DNA of 64,000 nt, taken from positions 21,249-85,248 of the forward strand of contig CAZSTS010000009.1 in NCBI GenBank assembly GCA_964609965.1, written 5' to 3'. This stretch comes from JAHJDR01 sp964609965 (GTDB lineage Bacteria > UBA10199 > JADGCS01). The notes under the pieces are model-generated. The model was not told where the DNA came from, did not search any database, and saw nothing but the letters and a program-made list of their open reading frames with translations. Below, piece after piece: positions 33,741-42,132 of the stretch. Each line of letters starts with the position of its first letter. Position 1 is the stretch's first letter. The position numbers were made by a program, and so were the translations under genes.

Positions 33741-35114
33741 TTACTTTCTAATCACAACATCTTGAATATTGCCAACGCCTCCTTCGGCGTTTCTGTACTG
33801 TAATGAAGAATGGTAAACAGTTAAAACAATGAGGCTGGCAGGGTCTTGAATCGCGGCTTCCCAGGCGGCTTTAAATTCTTTCACATTAGGCGTTGGTATT
33901 CCGTTGACCTTTGTCACTATAGTGTAGCGCCTAAAATTATCGAACATTATCGTGGTTTTTGTGTTATCAAAAGCAACATAAACACCTGCCCTGGTCATTT
34001 TGTTCTTTTCGATGTCTTTTGGAGTAAGGTTGGAGACTGTAAAGTTATGTGTTGTGTGAAAGGCTTCAGGACGCCCATTTGATCTAATGTTTGCTTTGAG
34101 TTGGACAGGGATGACCTTGCTGTTTCGATAAATTTCTAATTCTATATCTGGATTTTTCCAGCTGTCTTTGATTTTTTCGTTTATGAGGTAAAGGTGTTCA
34201 TCATTGTAGATCTTGTCCTTAAGAAGCAATATGTCGCCTGCTAATATTCCTGCTTTTTCAGCAGGAGAGTTTTTGTAGACATTTGTAATTTTTACACCAT
34301 GCAAAGGCTGGTCTTTAAAATAATATTTTTGTAAGATTAAGGGCATAGGGCGCACAGTAAGGCCCCAATAACCATATGAAGCTGCTTTTTGCTCTTTGTG
34401 GTTTAAAATATTATCATATGTTTTTTTCACACGGTCCACAGGAATTTCATAGCCAATCAAAACACCCGTTGTTCTGTCGCCCTGAAAATGTACGGCAATG
34501 AGCTCTCCTTTTTCATTTAAAATAGGGGAGCCGCTGTTTCCTTTATTTGTGGCGGCATCTGTCTGCATGACGGGAAAAGGATACTTTCTTTTGCCTTTTT
34601 TAACGCTGTTGACGTGGCCTGTATGGACCACAATGCCTCGGCCTATTGTGTTGCCAATCGAGATCACTTTGTCTTGCACCTTTACTGTTTTAATGTCGCC
34701 CCAGGGGATAGCGGGCAATGCAGAAATTCCAATAGCATTTGTAACCTCCTTGTCTGACAAGGTTGCTGAAAACACGCAAACATCAGCGGTGTGGTCAAGC
34801 CCTATAAGCTGGACATCAAATGCAAGGGCGTTGTTGTGAGAGATAAGTTGCCATGTAATTTCTTCAAGAGTGTCATAATCAGCAACATGCGCGTTTGAAA
34901 GAAAATGGTATGTGTGTGTGCCATCATTGTTGTTAAGGGACTTGATTGCAAAGGCTGTGCCTTCGTGTACGTAGCGAGGGTCCTTAAAATAAGTTTCGAC
35001 GACAAAAACAGAATTAATGTACTTTTCTTCAATTTCTCTGATAGAAGCCCTGGCAGAGGTAGTTAATAGGCAAAAAATACAGAAAAAGATAATAGCAAAA
35101 GGTAGTTTTTTCAT
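33741..35114 (-). CDS. HtrA-like trypsin-fold serine protease with PDZ domain
   Basis: A periplasmic or secreted protease. The signal peptide (residues 1-23) ends in TSARA. The catalytic triad is visible: His76 in FLSNAHVAD, Asp111 in HTADVCVF and Ser194 in KGNSGSPIL. A PDZ domain follows (about 255-335, GVKITNVYKNSPAEKAGILAGDILL), then a second, poorly recognised region with a PDZ-like end. The 457-residue length is typical for DegP-like proteins. Its start overlaps the end of the cation efflux gene by 4 bases (ATGA), so the two are translationally coupled. Confidence 0.92.
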   Translation of the reverse strand: MKKLPFAIIFFCIFCLLTTSARASIREIEEKYINSVFVVETYFKDPRYVHEGTAFAIKSLNNNDGTHTYHFLSNAHVADYDTLEEITWQLISHNNALAFDVQLIGLDHTADVCVFSATLSDKEVTNAIGISALPAIPWGDIKTVKVQDKVISIGNTIGRGIVVHTGHVNSVKKGKRKYPFPVMQTDAATNKGNSGSPILNEKGELIAVHFQGDRTTGVLIGYEIPVDRVKKTYDNILNHKEQKAASYGYWGLTVRPMPLILQKYYFKDQPLHGVKITNVYKNSPAEKAGILAGDILLLKDKIYNDEHLYLINEKIKDSWKNPDIELEIYRNSKVIPVQLKANIRSNGRPEAFHTTHNFTVSNLTPKDIEKNKMTRAGVYVAFDNTKTTIMFDNFRRYTIVTKVNGIPTPNVKEFKAAWEAAIQDPASLIVLTVYHSSLQYRNAEGGVGNIQDVVIRK

Positions 35115-36061
35115 AGTGATCCTTGGGTTTTGTTTTTTATAATGAGTTCTTCTTCAAAAGGTTCAATATGCACAATGACATCTGCTATGTTAGGGTTTGT
35201 TTCTAGCAAAGCGCGTTTAACAACAGAAGCAATGTCATGCCCTACTTTAACTGAAATATCGGGGTCTACCAAGACATGTAGGTCAACATAGATAATAGCT
35301 CCATGTTTTCTTGTGCGGAGAGCATGAAGAGATTTTACGCCAAAAATCCGTCTTGTGACTTCTTGAATTTCGATTCTTTCTTCGTCAGTCGCTGCGTTAT
35401 CACTGAGTTCAGAAAGTCTTGGCCAAACAATATTCCAAGAGACCTTTAGGATAAAGAGAGAGACAATGATTGCGCCGATGTTGTCTATGTATGCCAAACG
35501 AGGAAAGTAAGCAGCAACCCAAACCGCGAAGAGGACAGGGATAGAGCTTAAAGCATCTGTGCGGTGATGCCAGGCGTTGGCGATTAAAGAAGAAGATTGA
35601 CTACGCTTGCCAATGATCTTTGTCCATTGATAAAGAATCTCTTTCAAAAAAATCGTGGCCAAAGGACCCCAGATAGCTATCTTTAAAGGTGCATCAGTAT
35701 GAGTTGTGTCAAAATTGATTATTGCATGATAAGAAATCATCACAGCTGTAATGGCTAAAAACAAACCAAGGAAAACTGTAATAATGGATTCAATTCTTAA
35801 ATGACCATAAGGGTGAGATTCGTCGGCAGGTTTTGACCAAAAACGAATACCTATCAAAATCATAAGATCTGTTGAAAGGTCTGAAAGGCTGTGGATAGCA
35901 TCGGCAATAACAGCAGAACTCGAACCGATAATTCCCACGGTAAATTTTAGTCCAGATAAAAAGAGATTGGTAAAAAGCCCAATCCAAGTGATTTTTTTTA
36001 TTTGATGAATGTTTTCACCATTGAGGGCTTTGTTAGGTTTATTGTTCATACCTGATGCCAT
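35111..36061 (-). CDS. Cation diffusion facilitator transporter
   Basis: This inner-membrane metal/proton antiporter exports zinc, iron, manganese or cobalt. About six transmembrane helices lie within residues 25-215, with the metal-site pattern ADAIHSLSDLSTD (H and D in helix 2) and HHRTDALSSIPV (helix 5). The cytoplasmic C-terminal domain holds KHGAIIYVDLHVLVDP. The 316-residue length fits the family. It is the first gene of a pair with the HtrA-like protease, which may link metal export and envelope stress. Confidence 0.95.
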   Translation of the reverse strand: MASGMNNKPNKALNGENIHQIKKITWIGLFTNLFLSGLKFTVGIIGSSSAVIADAIHSLSDLSTDLMILIGIRFWSKPADESHPYGHLRIESIITVFLGLFLAITAVMISYHAIINFDTTHTDAPLKIAIWGPLATIFLKEILYQWTKIIGKRSQSSSLIANAWHHRTDALSSIPVLFAVWVAAYFPRLAYIDNIGAIIVSLFILKVSWNIVWPRLSELSDNAATDEERIEIQEVTRRIFGVKSLHALRTRKHGAIIYVDLHVLVDPDISVKVGHDIASVVKRALLETNPNIADVIVHIEPFEEELIIKNKTQGSL

Positions 36062-36174
36062 AATGTGGTTTGTTGAAGGCTGAGTTAGTTTAAATAAGTT
36101 ATAATATCAATTAGCTAACAAGTCTCTTAGCTCGTTTGTTTACAAATATCGAGATTTTGTTTTAAGATCAAATA

Positions 36175-36609
36175 ATGAAACAATCCATAAAAATAGGGCT
36201 TTTCTTACTAATGATACTCTTGGCAAAGAATGTGCTGGCAGGTGATCAGGTTATATTCAAGTCATCACAGCTAGATTACTCAAAAGGTGAAGAGGTTAAG
36301 CTTCTTGTTAAAAACATATCAGAAGAAAAGACGTTTGGTTTTTTTGTGACCTCTGTTGATCATCTTGTAGAAGGCGTGTGGAAAAGAATTAGATTTGATG
36401 CGTCTTGCCCCTGTCAAGCAAGGTGTAAAAAGGGGATGGCATATTTAAAGCCAGGAATAATGAGAGATATTGTATGGAACCAAAAAGATGATCAGTGTGC
36501 TTTGGTTTCTTCAGGCAAATATCGTATGATAATTCCTTTTTATAAAAAAGAAAACAAGTCCGAACAGATAAAAATCATTTCACCCACATTTCAAATCAAA
36601 AACAAATGA
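36175..36609 (+). CDS. Hypothetical periplasmic protein
   Basis: A signal peptide (MKQSIKIGLFLLMILLAKNVLA) precedes a mature part of about 120 residues with a beta-sandwich-like pattern (YSKGEEVKLLVKNISEEKTFG) and a Cys cluster, CPCQARC, plus a later Cys. It resembles small proteins that modulate or bind metals, but I recognise no family. Its stop overlaps the start of the dehydrogenase gene by 4 bases (ATGA). The gene is divergent from the cation efflux gene. Confidence 0.75.
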   Translation: MKQSIKIGLFLLMILLAKNVLAGDQVIFKSSQLDYSKGEEVKLLVKNISEEKTFGFFVTSVDHLVEGVWKRIRFDASCPCQARCKKGMAYLKPGIMRDIVWNQKDDQCALVSSGKYRMIIPFYKKENKSEQIKIISPTFQIKNK

Positions 36610-38015
36610 ACAAACTACCCATGCAAAAGAAGATAGTGCTTAAAAAAATCGGCATTGCCAAGGAGCTTGAGTCTCCTGAAAATCCAGGGGCTTTAGAAAA
36701 GCGTGTTGCTCTCAACCCTGGCGATGTTCAACAACTCATAGATTTTGGCTGTGAGGTGTTTCTCGAAAAGGGGGCAGGTGAGGGCATTGGTTATTCTGAT
36801 TCTTCCTATGAAAAAGCAGGTGCTTTTTTGCAAGAACACGAAGAACTTTATTCCGAAAAAGATCTTCTCCTCAAATTCAAAGGTCCTGCGCTAGGTGATA
36901 TCGATCTCATGAAAAAAGGCACCGTTCTATTTTGCATGCTCCACGCGAATTCTTTTCCAGACCGCGTCACTCAATTGAAAGGAAAACACATCATACCTCT
37001 TGCCATGGAAGCTGTTTACGAAAGTCCAAAGCATTTTCCAGATGACCAGGTATTAGGAAAAATCTGTGTGCAAAAAACTCTAGAGAGTTTGGATGTATCG
37101 CCCAAAGAACTTAATATCTTCTTTTTGGGTTATTCTATTCATATCGAAAGCGCTCTTAAAAGGCCTGAGAATCGTTTTTTTGAATCGCTGTCCCTTTGTC
37201 ATGATGCCATCAGCCCAAAAGACATAGGCCCTGTAGATAAGTCTTGTCTGTTTTTCTATGATTCCAAAGCCTATAAAGGAAATAATGAAACATTAGAATT
37301 TATCAAAGAGCACGCTTTGGCCCTCGTCGATTTTAATGAGTTCATTCTTGATCAAGGAAAGGTTGCTATTAGAGAATATAGAGAGTCTCATGAGCCCCCT
37401 AGGCAGGGGGGGCGAAAGATAAATTGCCTACACGAAACAGGGCGCGCTGGTTGTCGGTATGGTTTTACGCTAGCAAAAGAGGTTTCAAAAAAAATAACTC
37501 ACGCAAAAGAAGCTAAGGTGGTTGTTTTAGGATACGGCAATGTAGGTCTGGGCGCTGTTCATGAAGCCTATGAACAAGGCGCTCAGAAAATCTCTGTTCT
37601 AACAGAAAGAACTACGGCAAAAGGAGAGATCGAAACCTTTATTAAAGATGCCACGATTATTGTTAATGGAGCTGAGCAGCCAAAAAGGCTTAGAGGAAAA
37701 AATTACATTATAACAAAAGAACATGTAAAAAATCTTATTCCTAAAGGTTCTGTGGTAATTGATCTCGTAGGTGGGAGCCCTACAAATCGTAGCGCTGTTG
37801 AATCAGTCATGACATGTACTTTTCTTACAGATCCTTATTTTGAAGAAGAGGGTGTTTTGTTTTCTGCTCTCTGGGGTTGGCCTATGATGGGTATGATGAA
37901 AGAATCTGGTGATAAATACAGTTCTCAGATTTTATCAGTCTTGATCGAGGATGATGAATTGGTTGTGACAGGGATTGAAGATTCAACAGAGTCAATTAAG
38001 GGGGCGATGGTATGA
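36606..38015 (+). CDS. Alanine dehydrogenase / transhydrogenase-family protein
   Basis: The N-terminus matches the AlaDH/PNT N-terminal domain: IGIAKELESPENP, then KRVALNPGDVQQLIDFG and GYSDSSYEKAGA. A Rossmann fingerprint VVVLGYGNVGLGA lies near residue 305, and DLVGGSP closes the nucleotide domain. The 469-residue length and the variable middle are closer to saccharopine dehydrogenase (Lys-forming) or lysine/ornithine-type members than to simple alanine dehydrogenase. The substrate is unknown. A G7 run occurs in frame at 37406-37412. The start may be the ATG at 36606, or M6 fifteen bases later. Confidence 0.78.
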   Translation: MNKLPMQKKIVLKKIGIAKELESPENPGALEKRVALNPGDVQQLIDFGCEVFLEKGAGEGIGYSDSSYEKAGAFLQEHEELYSEKDLLLKFKGPALGDIDLMKKGTVLFCMLHANSFPDRVTQLKGKHIIPLAMEAVYESPKHFPDDQVLGKICVQKTLESLDVSPKELNIFFLGYSIHIESALKRPENRFFESLSLCHDAISPKDIGPVDKSCLFFYDSKAYKGNNETLEFIKEHALALVDFNEFILDQGKVAIREYRESHEPPRQGGRKINCLHETGRAGCRYGFTLAKEVSKKITHAKEAKVVVLGYGNVGLGAVHEAYEQGAQKISVLTERTTAKGEIETFIKDATIIVNGAEQPKRLRGKNYIITKEHVKNLIPKGSVVIDLVGGSPTNRSAVESVMTCTFLTDPYFEEEGVLFSALWGWPMMGMMKESGDKYSSQILSVLIEDDELVVTGIEDSTESIKGAMV

Positions 38016-38023
38016 TTTTTAGT

Positions 38024-38063
38024 AATGAGTGATGAGTGATGAAGAATGAAGAATGAAGAATGA
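38024..38063 (+). repeat. Short tandem ATGAGTGATGAAGA-type tract
   Basis: Imperfect units (AATGAGTGATGAGTGATG, then AAGAATG three times) fill the spacer before the YiiX-like lipoprotein gene. They resemble the 8672-8727 tract. Confidence 0.6.
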
Positions 38064-38078
38064 AAAAAAAACATAGAT

Positions 38079-38726
38079 ATGAAAACTATTAGACAAACGA
38101 TTCTTTTATTTATACTCATTTTATCATTTCTTTCTTGTGAATCGAAAACAAGGGATTTACAGGTTGGTGATTTGATTTTTCAAGATCTTGATTGTGGTGA
38201 GATTTGTGATGCGATCGAGAAGATAACACCAGGTTACAAAGGACGGAAGTTTTCACATGTAGCCATAGTTGCAAAAAAAAAAGGTGGTGAGTGGTGGCTT
38301 ATCGAAGCCTATCCACCAGAAGTAAAATTCATTAAGCTAGATGATTTTCTGAAAAGAAGCCTTGATGCCAATGGCAGATCAAATGTGATGCTTGGTCGTA
38401 TGAAGAAAGAGTATCGCGCTATTGCCAAGGCGGCTGTGGGTTATGCAAAAGAATACATTGGCAAGAAATATGACGCTGTATTTCTCATAGACAATGATAC
38501 TTATTATTGTGCGGAACTTGTGTATGAGGTTTTCAAAAAAGCAAATCAAGGAATCCCCTTTTTCAAACTAAATCCCATGACGTTCAAAGACCCTCAAACA
38601 AAGAAGATTATTCCGGTCTGGGAAAAGTACTATCAAAAACTAAAACAACCTGTTCCAGAAGGAAGACCAGGGATCAATCCTGGGAGTATTTCCGTTTCTT
38701 CAAAGCTGACAATGTCGGCGCGGTAA
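38079..38726 (+). CDS. YiiX-like (permuted NlpC/P60 fold) lipoprotein
   Basis: A lipoprotein of 215 residues; the signal ends in ILSFLSC with Cys20. The permuted papain-like fold is suggested by VGDLIFQDL (29-37), SHVAIV with His60, and YYCAELVYEVF with Cys144, the order His then Cys seen in YiiX/YebB-type proteins. Such proteins are predicted amidases or acyltransferases acting on lipids or peptidoglycan. It starts 63 bases after the dehydrogenase gene, probably in the same transcript. Confidence 0.82.
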   Translation: MKTIRQTILLFILILSFLSCESKTRDLQVGDLIFQDLDCGEICDAIEKITPGYKGRKFSHVAIVAKKKGGEWWLIEAYPPEVKFIKLDDFLKRSLDANGRSNVMLGRMKKEYRAIAKAAVGYAKEYIGKKYDAVFLIDNDTYYCAELVYEVFKKANQGIPFFKLNPMTFKDPQTKKIIPVWEKYYQKLKQPVPEGRPGINPGSISVSSKLTMSAR

Positions 38727-38892
38727 TGGATGTACAAACATCAAATAACAACAAAATCAACCTGTTAGAGCCCAAGAAACTTTCTTGTATTTTCTAAGCA
38801 ACATTTTACTTTGCTCACCGATGCACGTATTAGAATACAGGGCAGAATTGGGTATATTTCCATAATAAATAGATTCAAACAAGGAGACAGAG

Positions 38893-40077
38893 ATGTCTGG
38901 TGTAAGCAGTGCGACAGTACTTCTAGCTGATATAGCGCCGCATTTTGCCCTCACAGGGGCTTTGTTGGATAGTTTTTCCATGGACTTTAGGGCCGGACCA
39001 CAGCTGCCAGTTGGTTTTAGAGAAGGAGGAGATGAGCATTTCAGAGACTCTGTTGTTACAGAGTCTTTTTGTCATGCAAGTGCAGCTGGAGCATTAGAGG
39101 CTTTGCATAAAAAGGGAGCCTGGATTTTGGATCGTAAAAAAATAGGAACGGCTCTTCTTGGCCAGGAAGAAGCCAGGGGTTTGGTAGGGCCAAACGATGG
39201 CTTACAAAGACCTCTTGTGGGGACTTTTTCTAGGTCCTGGCTTGTGCAAGAGCCTGTTCAAGGTTCCATGCGATTTGCTCAATCTATTGTGCCAACAAGA
39301 TTGACAAATAAAGCCGTTGCTTATGCAGATAGTTTTTTTCTTCCGGGTGGTGTGCGATCTGTTGTCATTGCTCAAACAGGCGGGAGAGGTTCTGGCTTTA
39401 AGATAGATCGAATAGAAGATACATATGTTGATCAATGGAACAGAGAAACAAGGATTACCCAAAAACCAAAATCAGATAAATTGGTTTCATCGGCCATGGT
39501 TTCAGGAGTAGATTTTTTTAGTCTTATTTCTTCAATCGTTTCTCCCTCTGGTGATCTTCGCCTTAAAGGTTTAGAAGGTCGAGAACATTGGCAGGCCCTA
39601 ACTCAGGCAGCACTCCTATTTTCAGCGGAGCTTTTAGTGGCTCAAGGAGGGGGCGGGACAATTAAGATTTCCTCTTCTGCATCTGGAGGGGACCGGCCTG
39701 AGCTTGTGTTAATAAGATTGGAAAATGGCAAGTTTCGAGTAAAGGGTGTAGAAGGAGACGCTTATACAATTGATGATGTTATGGGAGAGCTCACTTCATG
39801 GTGGGCAGTAAACGACTATTATCCGAATAAACTGCAGGTGACAATAAGACCAAGAGGAACCCCTCAAACCATGCGCATCCGCTACAACGCACCTATTCAA
39901 AAGGATCTTAGTAATTCTTATGATGTTTGCTTTGAACACAGAAGGCCCTTGTTTCTAGATGGAGCTGAAATGCCAGACTTGGTTTTCAATTTATTGAGAG
40001 GTGTACAAGAGTTGATTTGGGTTCGTAATGAGCAGGCAGAAGAAGTCTATGCAGGGCTCATGATACCTAGAAATTAA
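38893..40077 (+). CDS. Hypothetical protein, 394 residues
   Basis: A strong AAGGAG lies 5 bases before the ATG. There is no signal peptide or transmembrane helix. The sequence is mixed alpha/beta with Gly-rich loops (AQTGGRGSGFKIDRI, VAQGGGGTIKISSSAS) and ends in EEVYAGLMIPRN. I recognise no family. Its stop codon coincides with an orphan amidohydrolase-like tail on the minus strand. It precedes the saccharopine dehydrogenase-like gene, and an enzyme of the same pathway is possible. Confidence 0.72.
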   Translation: MSGVSSATVLLADIAPHFALTGALLDSFSMDFRAGPQLPVGFREGGDEHFRDSVVTESFCHASAAGALEALHKKGAWILDRKKIGTALLGQEEARGLVGPNDGLQRPLVGTFSRSWLVQEPVQGSMRFAQSIVPTRLTNKAVAYADSFFLPGGVRSVVIAQTGGRGSGFKIDRIEDTYVDQWNRETRITQKPKSDKLVSSAMVSGVDFFSLISSIVSPSGDLRLKGLEGREHWQALTQAALLFSAELLVAQGGGGTIKISSSASGGDRPELVLIRLENGKFRVKGVEGDAYTIDDVMGELTSWWAVNDYYPNKLQVTIRPRGTPQTMRIRYNAPIQKDLSNSYDVCFEHRRPLFLDGAEMPDLVFNLLRGVQELIWVRNEQAEEVYAGLMIPRN

Positions 40078-40109
40078 GCAATTCCTAAAAGCCTTGCTGT
40101 GTTTTGAAT
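40074..40109 (-). pseudogene. Orphan 3' tail resembling the amidohydrolase C-terminus
   Basis: The minus strand encodes IQNTARLLGIA and a stop, close to the YQNAARLLGLG end of the amidohydrolase at 41404. The shared DNA (CAAAACrCAGCAAGGCTTTT) differs mostly at silent or conservative positions. An in-frame stop lies immediately upstream, so only the tail survives. Confidence 0.65.
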
Positions 40110-40266
40110 CTACCATATTTCTTTTTGGCCACAAGTGTGCCCGCCTTTTCAGAATGAAAGGCATAAATCGTTCTGGTAATGTTGACATTGTTTAAAAGAA
40201 TTATCTAATAACACTTGGCGGTGCAGAAACAATAACTACACATTGGGTCGCTTCGAGGAGTTTCTT

Positions 40267-41382
40267 GTGTCAAGTCTAACGGCTTATCCCACAGCAGTTG
40301 TGCTGGGCTCTGGTTCTGTGGGAAGCGCTATAGCCAAAGATCTTTTTTCTGATTTTAGAGTTAGGGTAGCGGATATTAATTCAGGCATTGTAGACTTATA
40401 TCGCAATTGGCCTCCTATTAGTCCGCATGTATTAGACCTAAGAGATACGACCGCGGTTCAAGGCATCACACAAGGCGCTGATGTTGTGGTTTGTTCTGTG
40501 CCTGGGAGATTAGGCGCGAAGGTTTTGGCAGATGTGATTGCAGGCCGAGGGACATCTCGCGTTGTTGACATTGCCTTTTCTGAAAACGATCCACGTTTGC
40601 TGCACGATTTTTCTGTTGAGAACGGTGTCACAGTTATTCCGAAAATGGGTATAGCACCAGGTATGTCCCATGCCCTTGTTGGCCTTGGCCATAGTCTTCT
40701 TAATGGTCAGGCAGAAGAAGCTCAGGTTTACGTAGGATCTCTTCCTGAAGATTATGGTCGTCGTAGGGAGTATGACATGCTTTCTGTACTAGAAGATGCT
40801 CTTGCTAAACTTATAAAGCCGGCACGATTTAAATTGGGGGGGAGGCTCATGGTCAATAGAAACCCACTTCAAGGAGTTGTTTCTGTTGATTTTCTTGATA
40901 TAGGTTTCATGGAATGTTTTTTAAGCGATGGACTAGGAACGCTTTTAGATATTGATATTCCCAGTGTGATGGAAAGAACGATGCTTTATCCTGGTCATCT
41001 TGAACTGATTCGTATGTTAAGACAGGCTAGGTTTTCAAATGCAGCACAGCTCATAAGGCCTCAACAAAAACAACTGTTAAGGTATGGGTGTGACTTTATG
41101 ACCATGCGCGTGATTGTGAAAGGAAGTTTAGGTGGTCGATCAATAGAATATGTGTGGGATCTTTATACTGAAGATAATTCTAAGCATCATCCTGTAGCAA
41201 AGACAGCTGGTTGTGCAGCCACAATGGCAGCACGAGCACTTATGCAGGGCCTGATTCCTGGTCCAGGTGTCATTATGCCAGAGACCGTTGGTCAGCTGTA
41301 TCCAGGAGCAGTTGCTTTCATGTTGCAAGGGCTTGAATATAGAAACATATACTATGAACAAAGCATTAATGTTTCGACCTGA
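40267..41382 (+). CDS. Saccharopine dehydrogenase-like NAD(P)-dependent oxidoreductase
   Basis: I favour the GTG at 40267, which has GAGGAG 6 bases upstream, over the in-frame TTG at 40243. The protein begins with a Rossmann fold (AVVLGSGSVGSAIAKDL), then VRVADIN and GADVVVCSVPG, and the central GIAPGMSHALVG segment typical of the saccharopine dehydrogenase/lysine 6-dehydrogenase family. The remaining 200 residues form the substrate domain. A G7 run lies at 40836-40842. It is flanked on both sides by amidohydrolase 3' sequences: the orphan tail at 40074 and the true gene at 41404. Confidence 0.82.
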   Translation: MSSLTAYPTAVVLGSGSVGSAIAKDLFSDFRVRVADINSGIVDLYRNWPPISPHVLDLRDTTAVQGITQGADVVVCSVPGRLGAKVLADVIAGRGTSRVVDIAFSENDPRLLHDFSVENGVTVIPKMGIAPGMSHALVGLGHSLLNGQAEEAQVYVGSLPEDYGRRREYDMLSVLEDALAKLIKPARFKLGGRLMVNRNPLQGVVSVDFLDIGFMECFLSDGLGTLLDIDIPSVMERTMLYPGHLELIRMLRQARFSNAAQLIRPQQKQLLRYGCDFMTMRVIVKGSLGGRSIEYVWDLYTEDNSKHHPVAKTAGCAATMAARALMQGLIPGPGVIMPETVGQLYPGAVAFMLQGLEYRNIYYEQSINVST

Positions 41383-41403
41383 TTATTTATTAAGATCTTA
41401 TAA

Positions 41404-42132
41404 TTAACCTAATCCCAAAAGCCTTGCTGCGTTTTGATAAAAAACCAATCTTAAGTCCCGAGAGTTTGTGATAAACAAAGTGTATTTTTTCATTTCTAAT
41501 TCGGGATGAGAATAGGGATAATCAGATCCAAAAATCATTTTTGAAGCTCCAATGATTCGATGAACTCTTTTTGTTCTGTCAAAAGAAAGCGTTGATGTTT
41601 CGACATAAACATTAGGATAGCTTCTCGCCAATTCAGAGCATTTGCGGTAATGGTCTTTGCCGCCGTGGGCGAGAATAAAATTTAGGTGAGGATAAGCGGC
41701 TATAATGCATTCCCAAAGCCTTGGTTGCGAGACTTCGTTATGGGCTGTGTGAATCAAAACAGGAAATTTGTTTTTTTTGGGAATAAGATCCAGAATAATC
41801 TTTGCTTGTTCAGGCTTAAACCCGTCAGCGGCTTTGAGCTTAAGCCCTTTAGCTCCTTGAAGGCGTGCTTGTTTGAATTCTCGAATAGCGAGTTGTCCAG
41901 CAGAAGGGACAATGCGCACAAAGGCAACAAATTTTTTTGGGTGTTTATTATAGATTTGAAGGATTTTTTTGTTTTGTTTTTCAAAGGTGATGCCTTTGTC
42001 AATCTCATCTGTGGCCATAATAACAGAGCGCTGAATATTAAGTTTTTTCATGGTTTCCAAGAGCTCTTCAACGCGTCCGTGGCCGCCATCTCTGCTCATT
42101 CCTAAGTGATTGTGCATATCAATGAGTTTCAT
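41404..42132 (-). CDS. Amidohydrolase-2 family metal-dependent hydrolase
   Basis: A TIM-barrel hydrolase of 242 residues. Metal and catalytic residues are visible: His7 and His9 in MHNHLG, His128 or His131 in LIHTAHNE, His156 in ILAHGGKD, and Asp204 in GSDYPYSHP. The small size and motif set fit the amidohydrolase-2 group (decarboxylases, lactonases, amidases). The substrate is unknown. It overlaps the upstream ATP-grasp gene by 4 bases, so the two are translated together and may act in one pathway. Confidence 0.9.
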   Translation of the reverse strand: MKLIDMHNHLGMSRDGGHGRVEELLETMKKLNIQRSVIMATDEIDKGITFEKQNKKILQIYNKHPKKFVAFVRIVPSAGQLAIREFKQARLQGAKGLKLKAADGFKPEQAKIILDLIPKKNKFPVLIHTAHNEVSQPRLWECIIAAYPHLNFILAHGGKDHYRKCSELARSYPNVYVETSTLSFDRTKRVHRIIGASKMIFGSDYPYSHPELEMKKYTLFITNSRDLRLVFYQNAARLLGLG

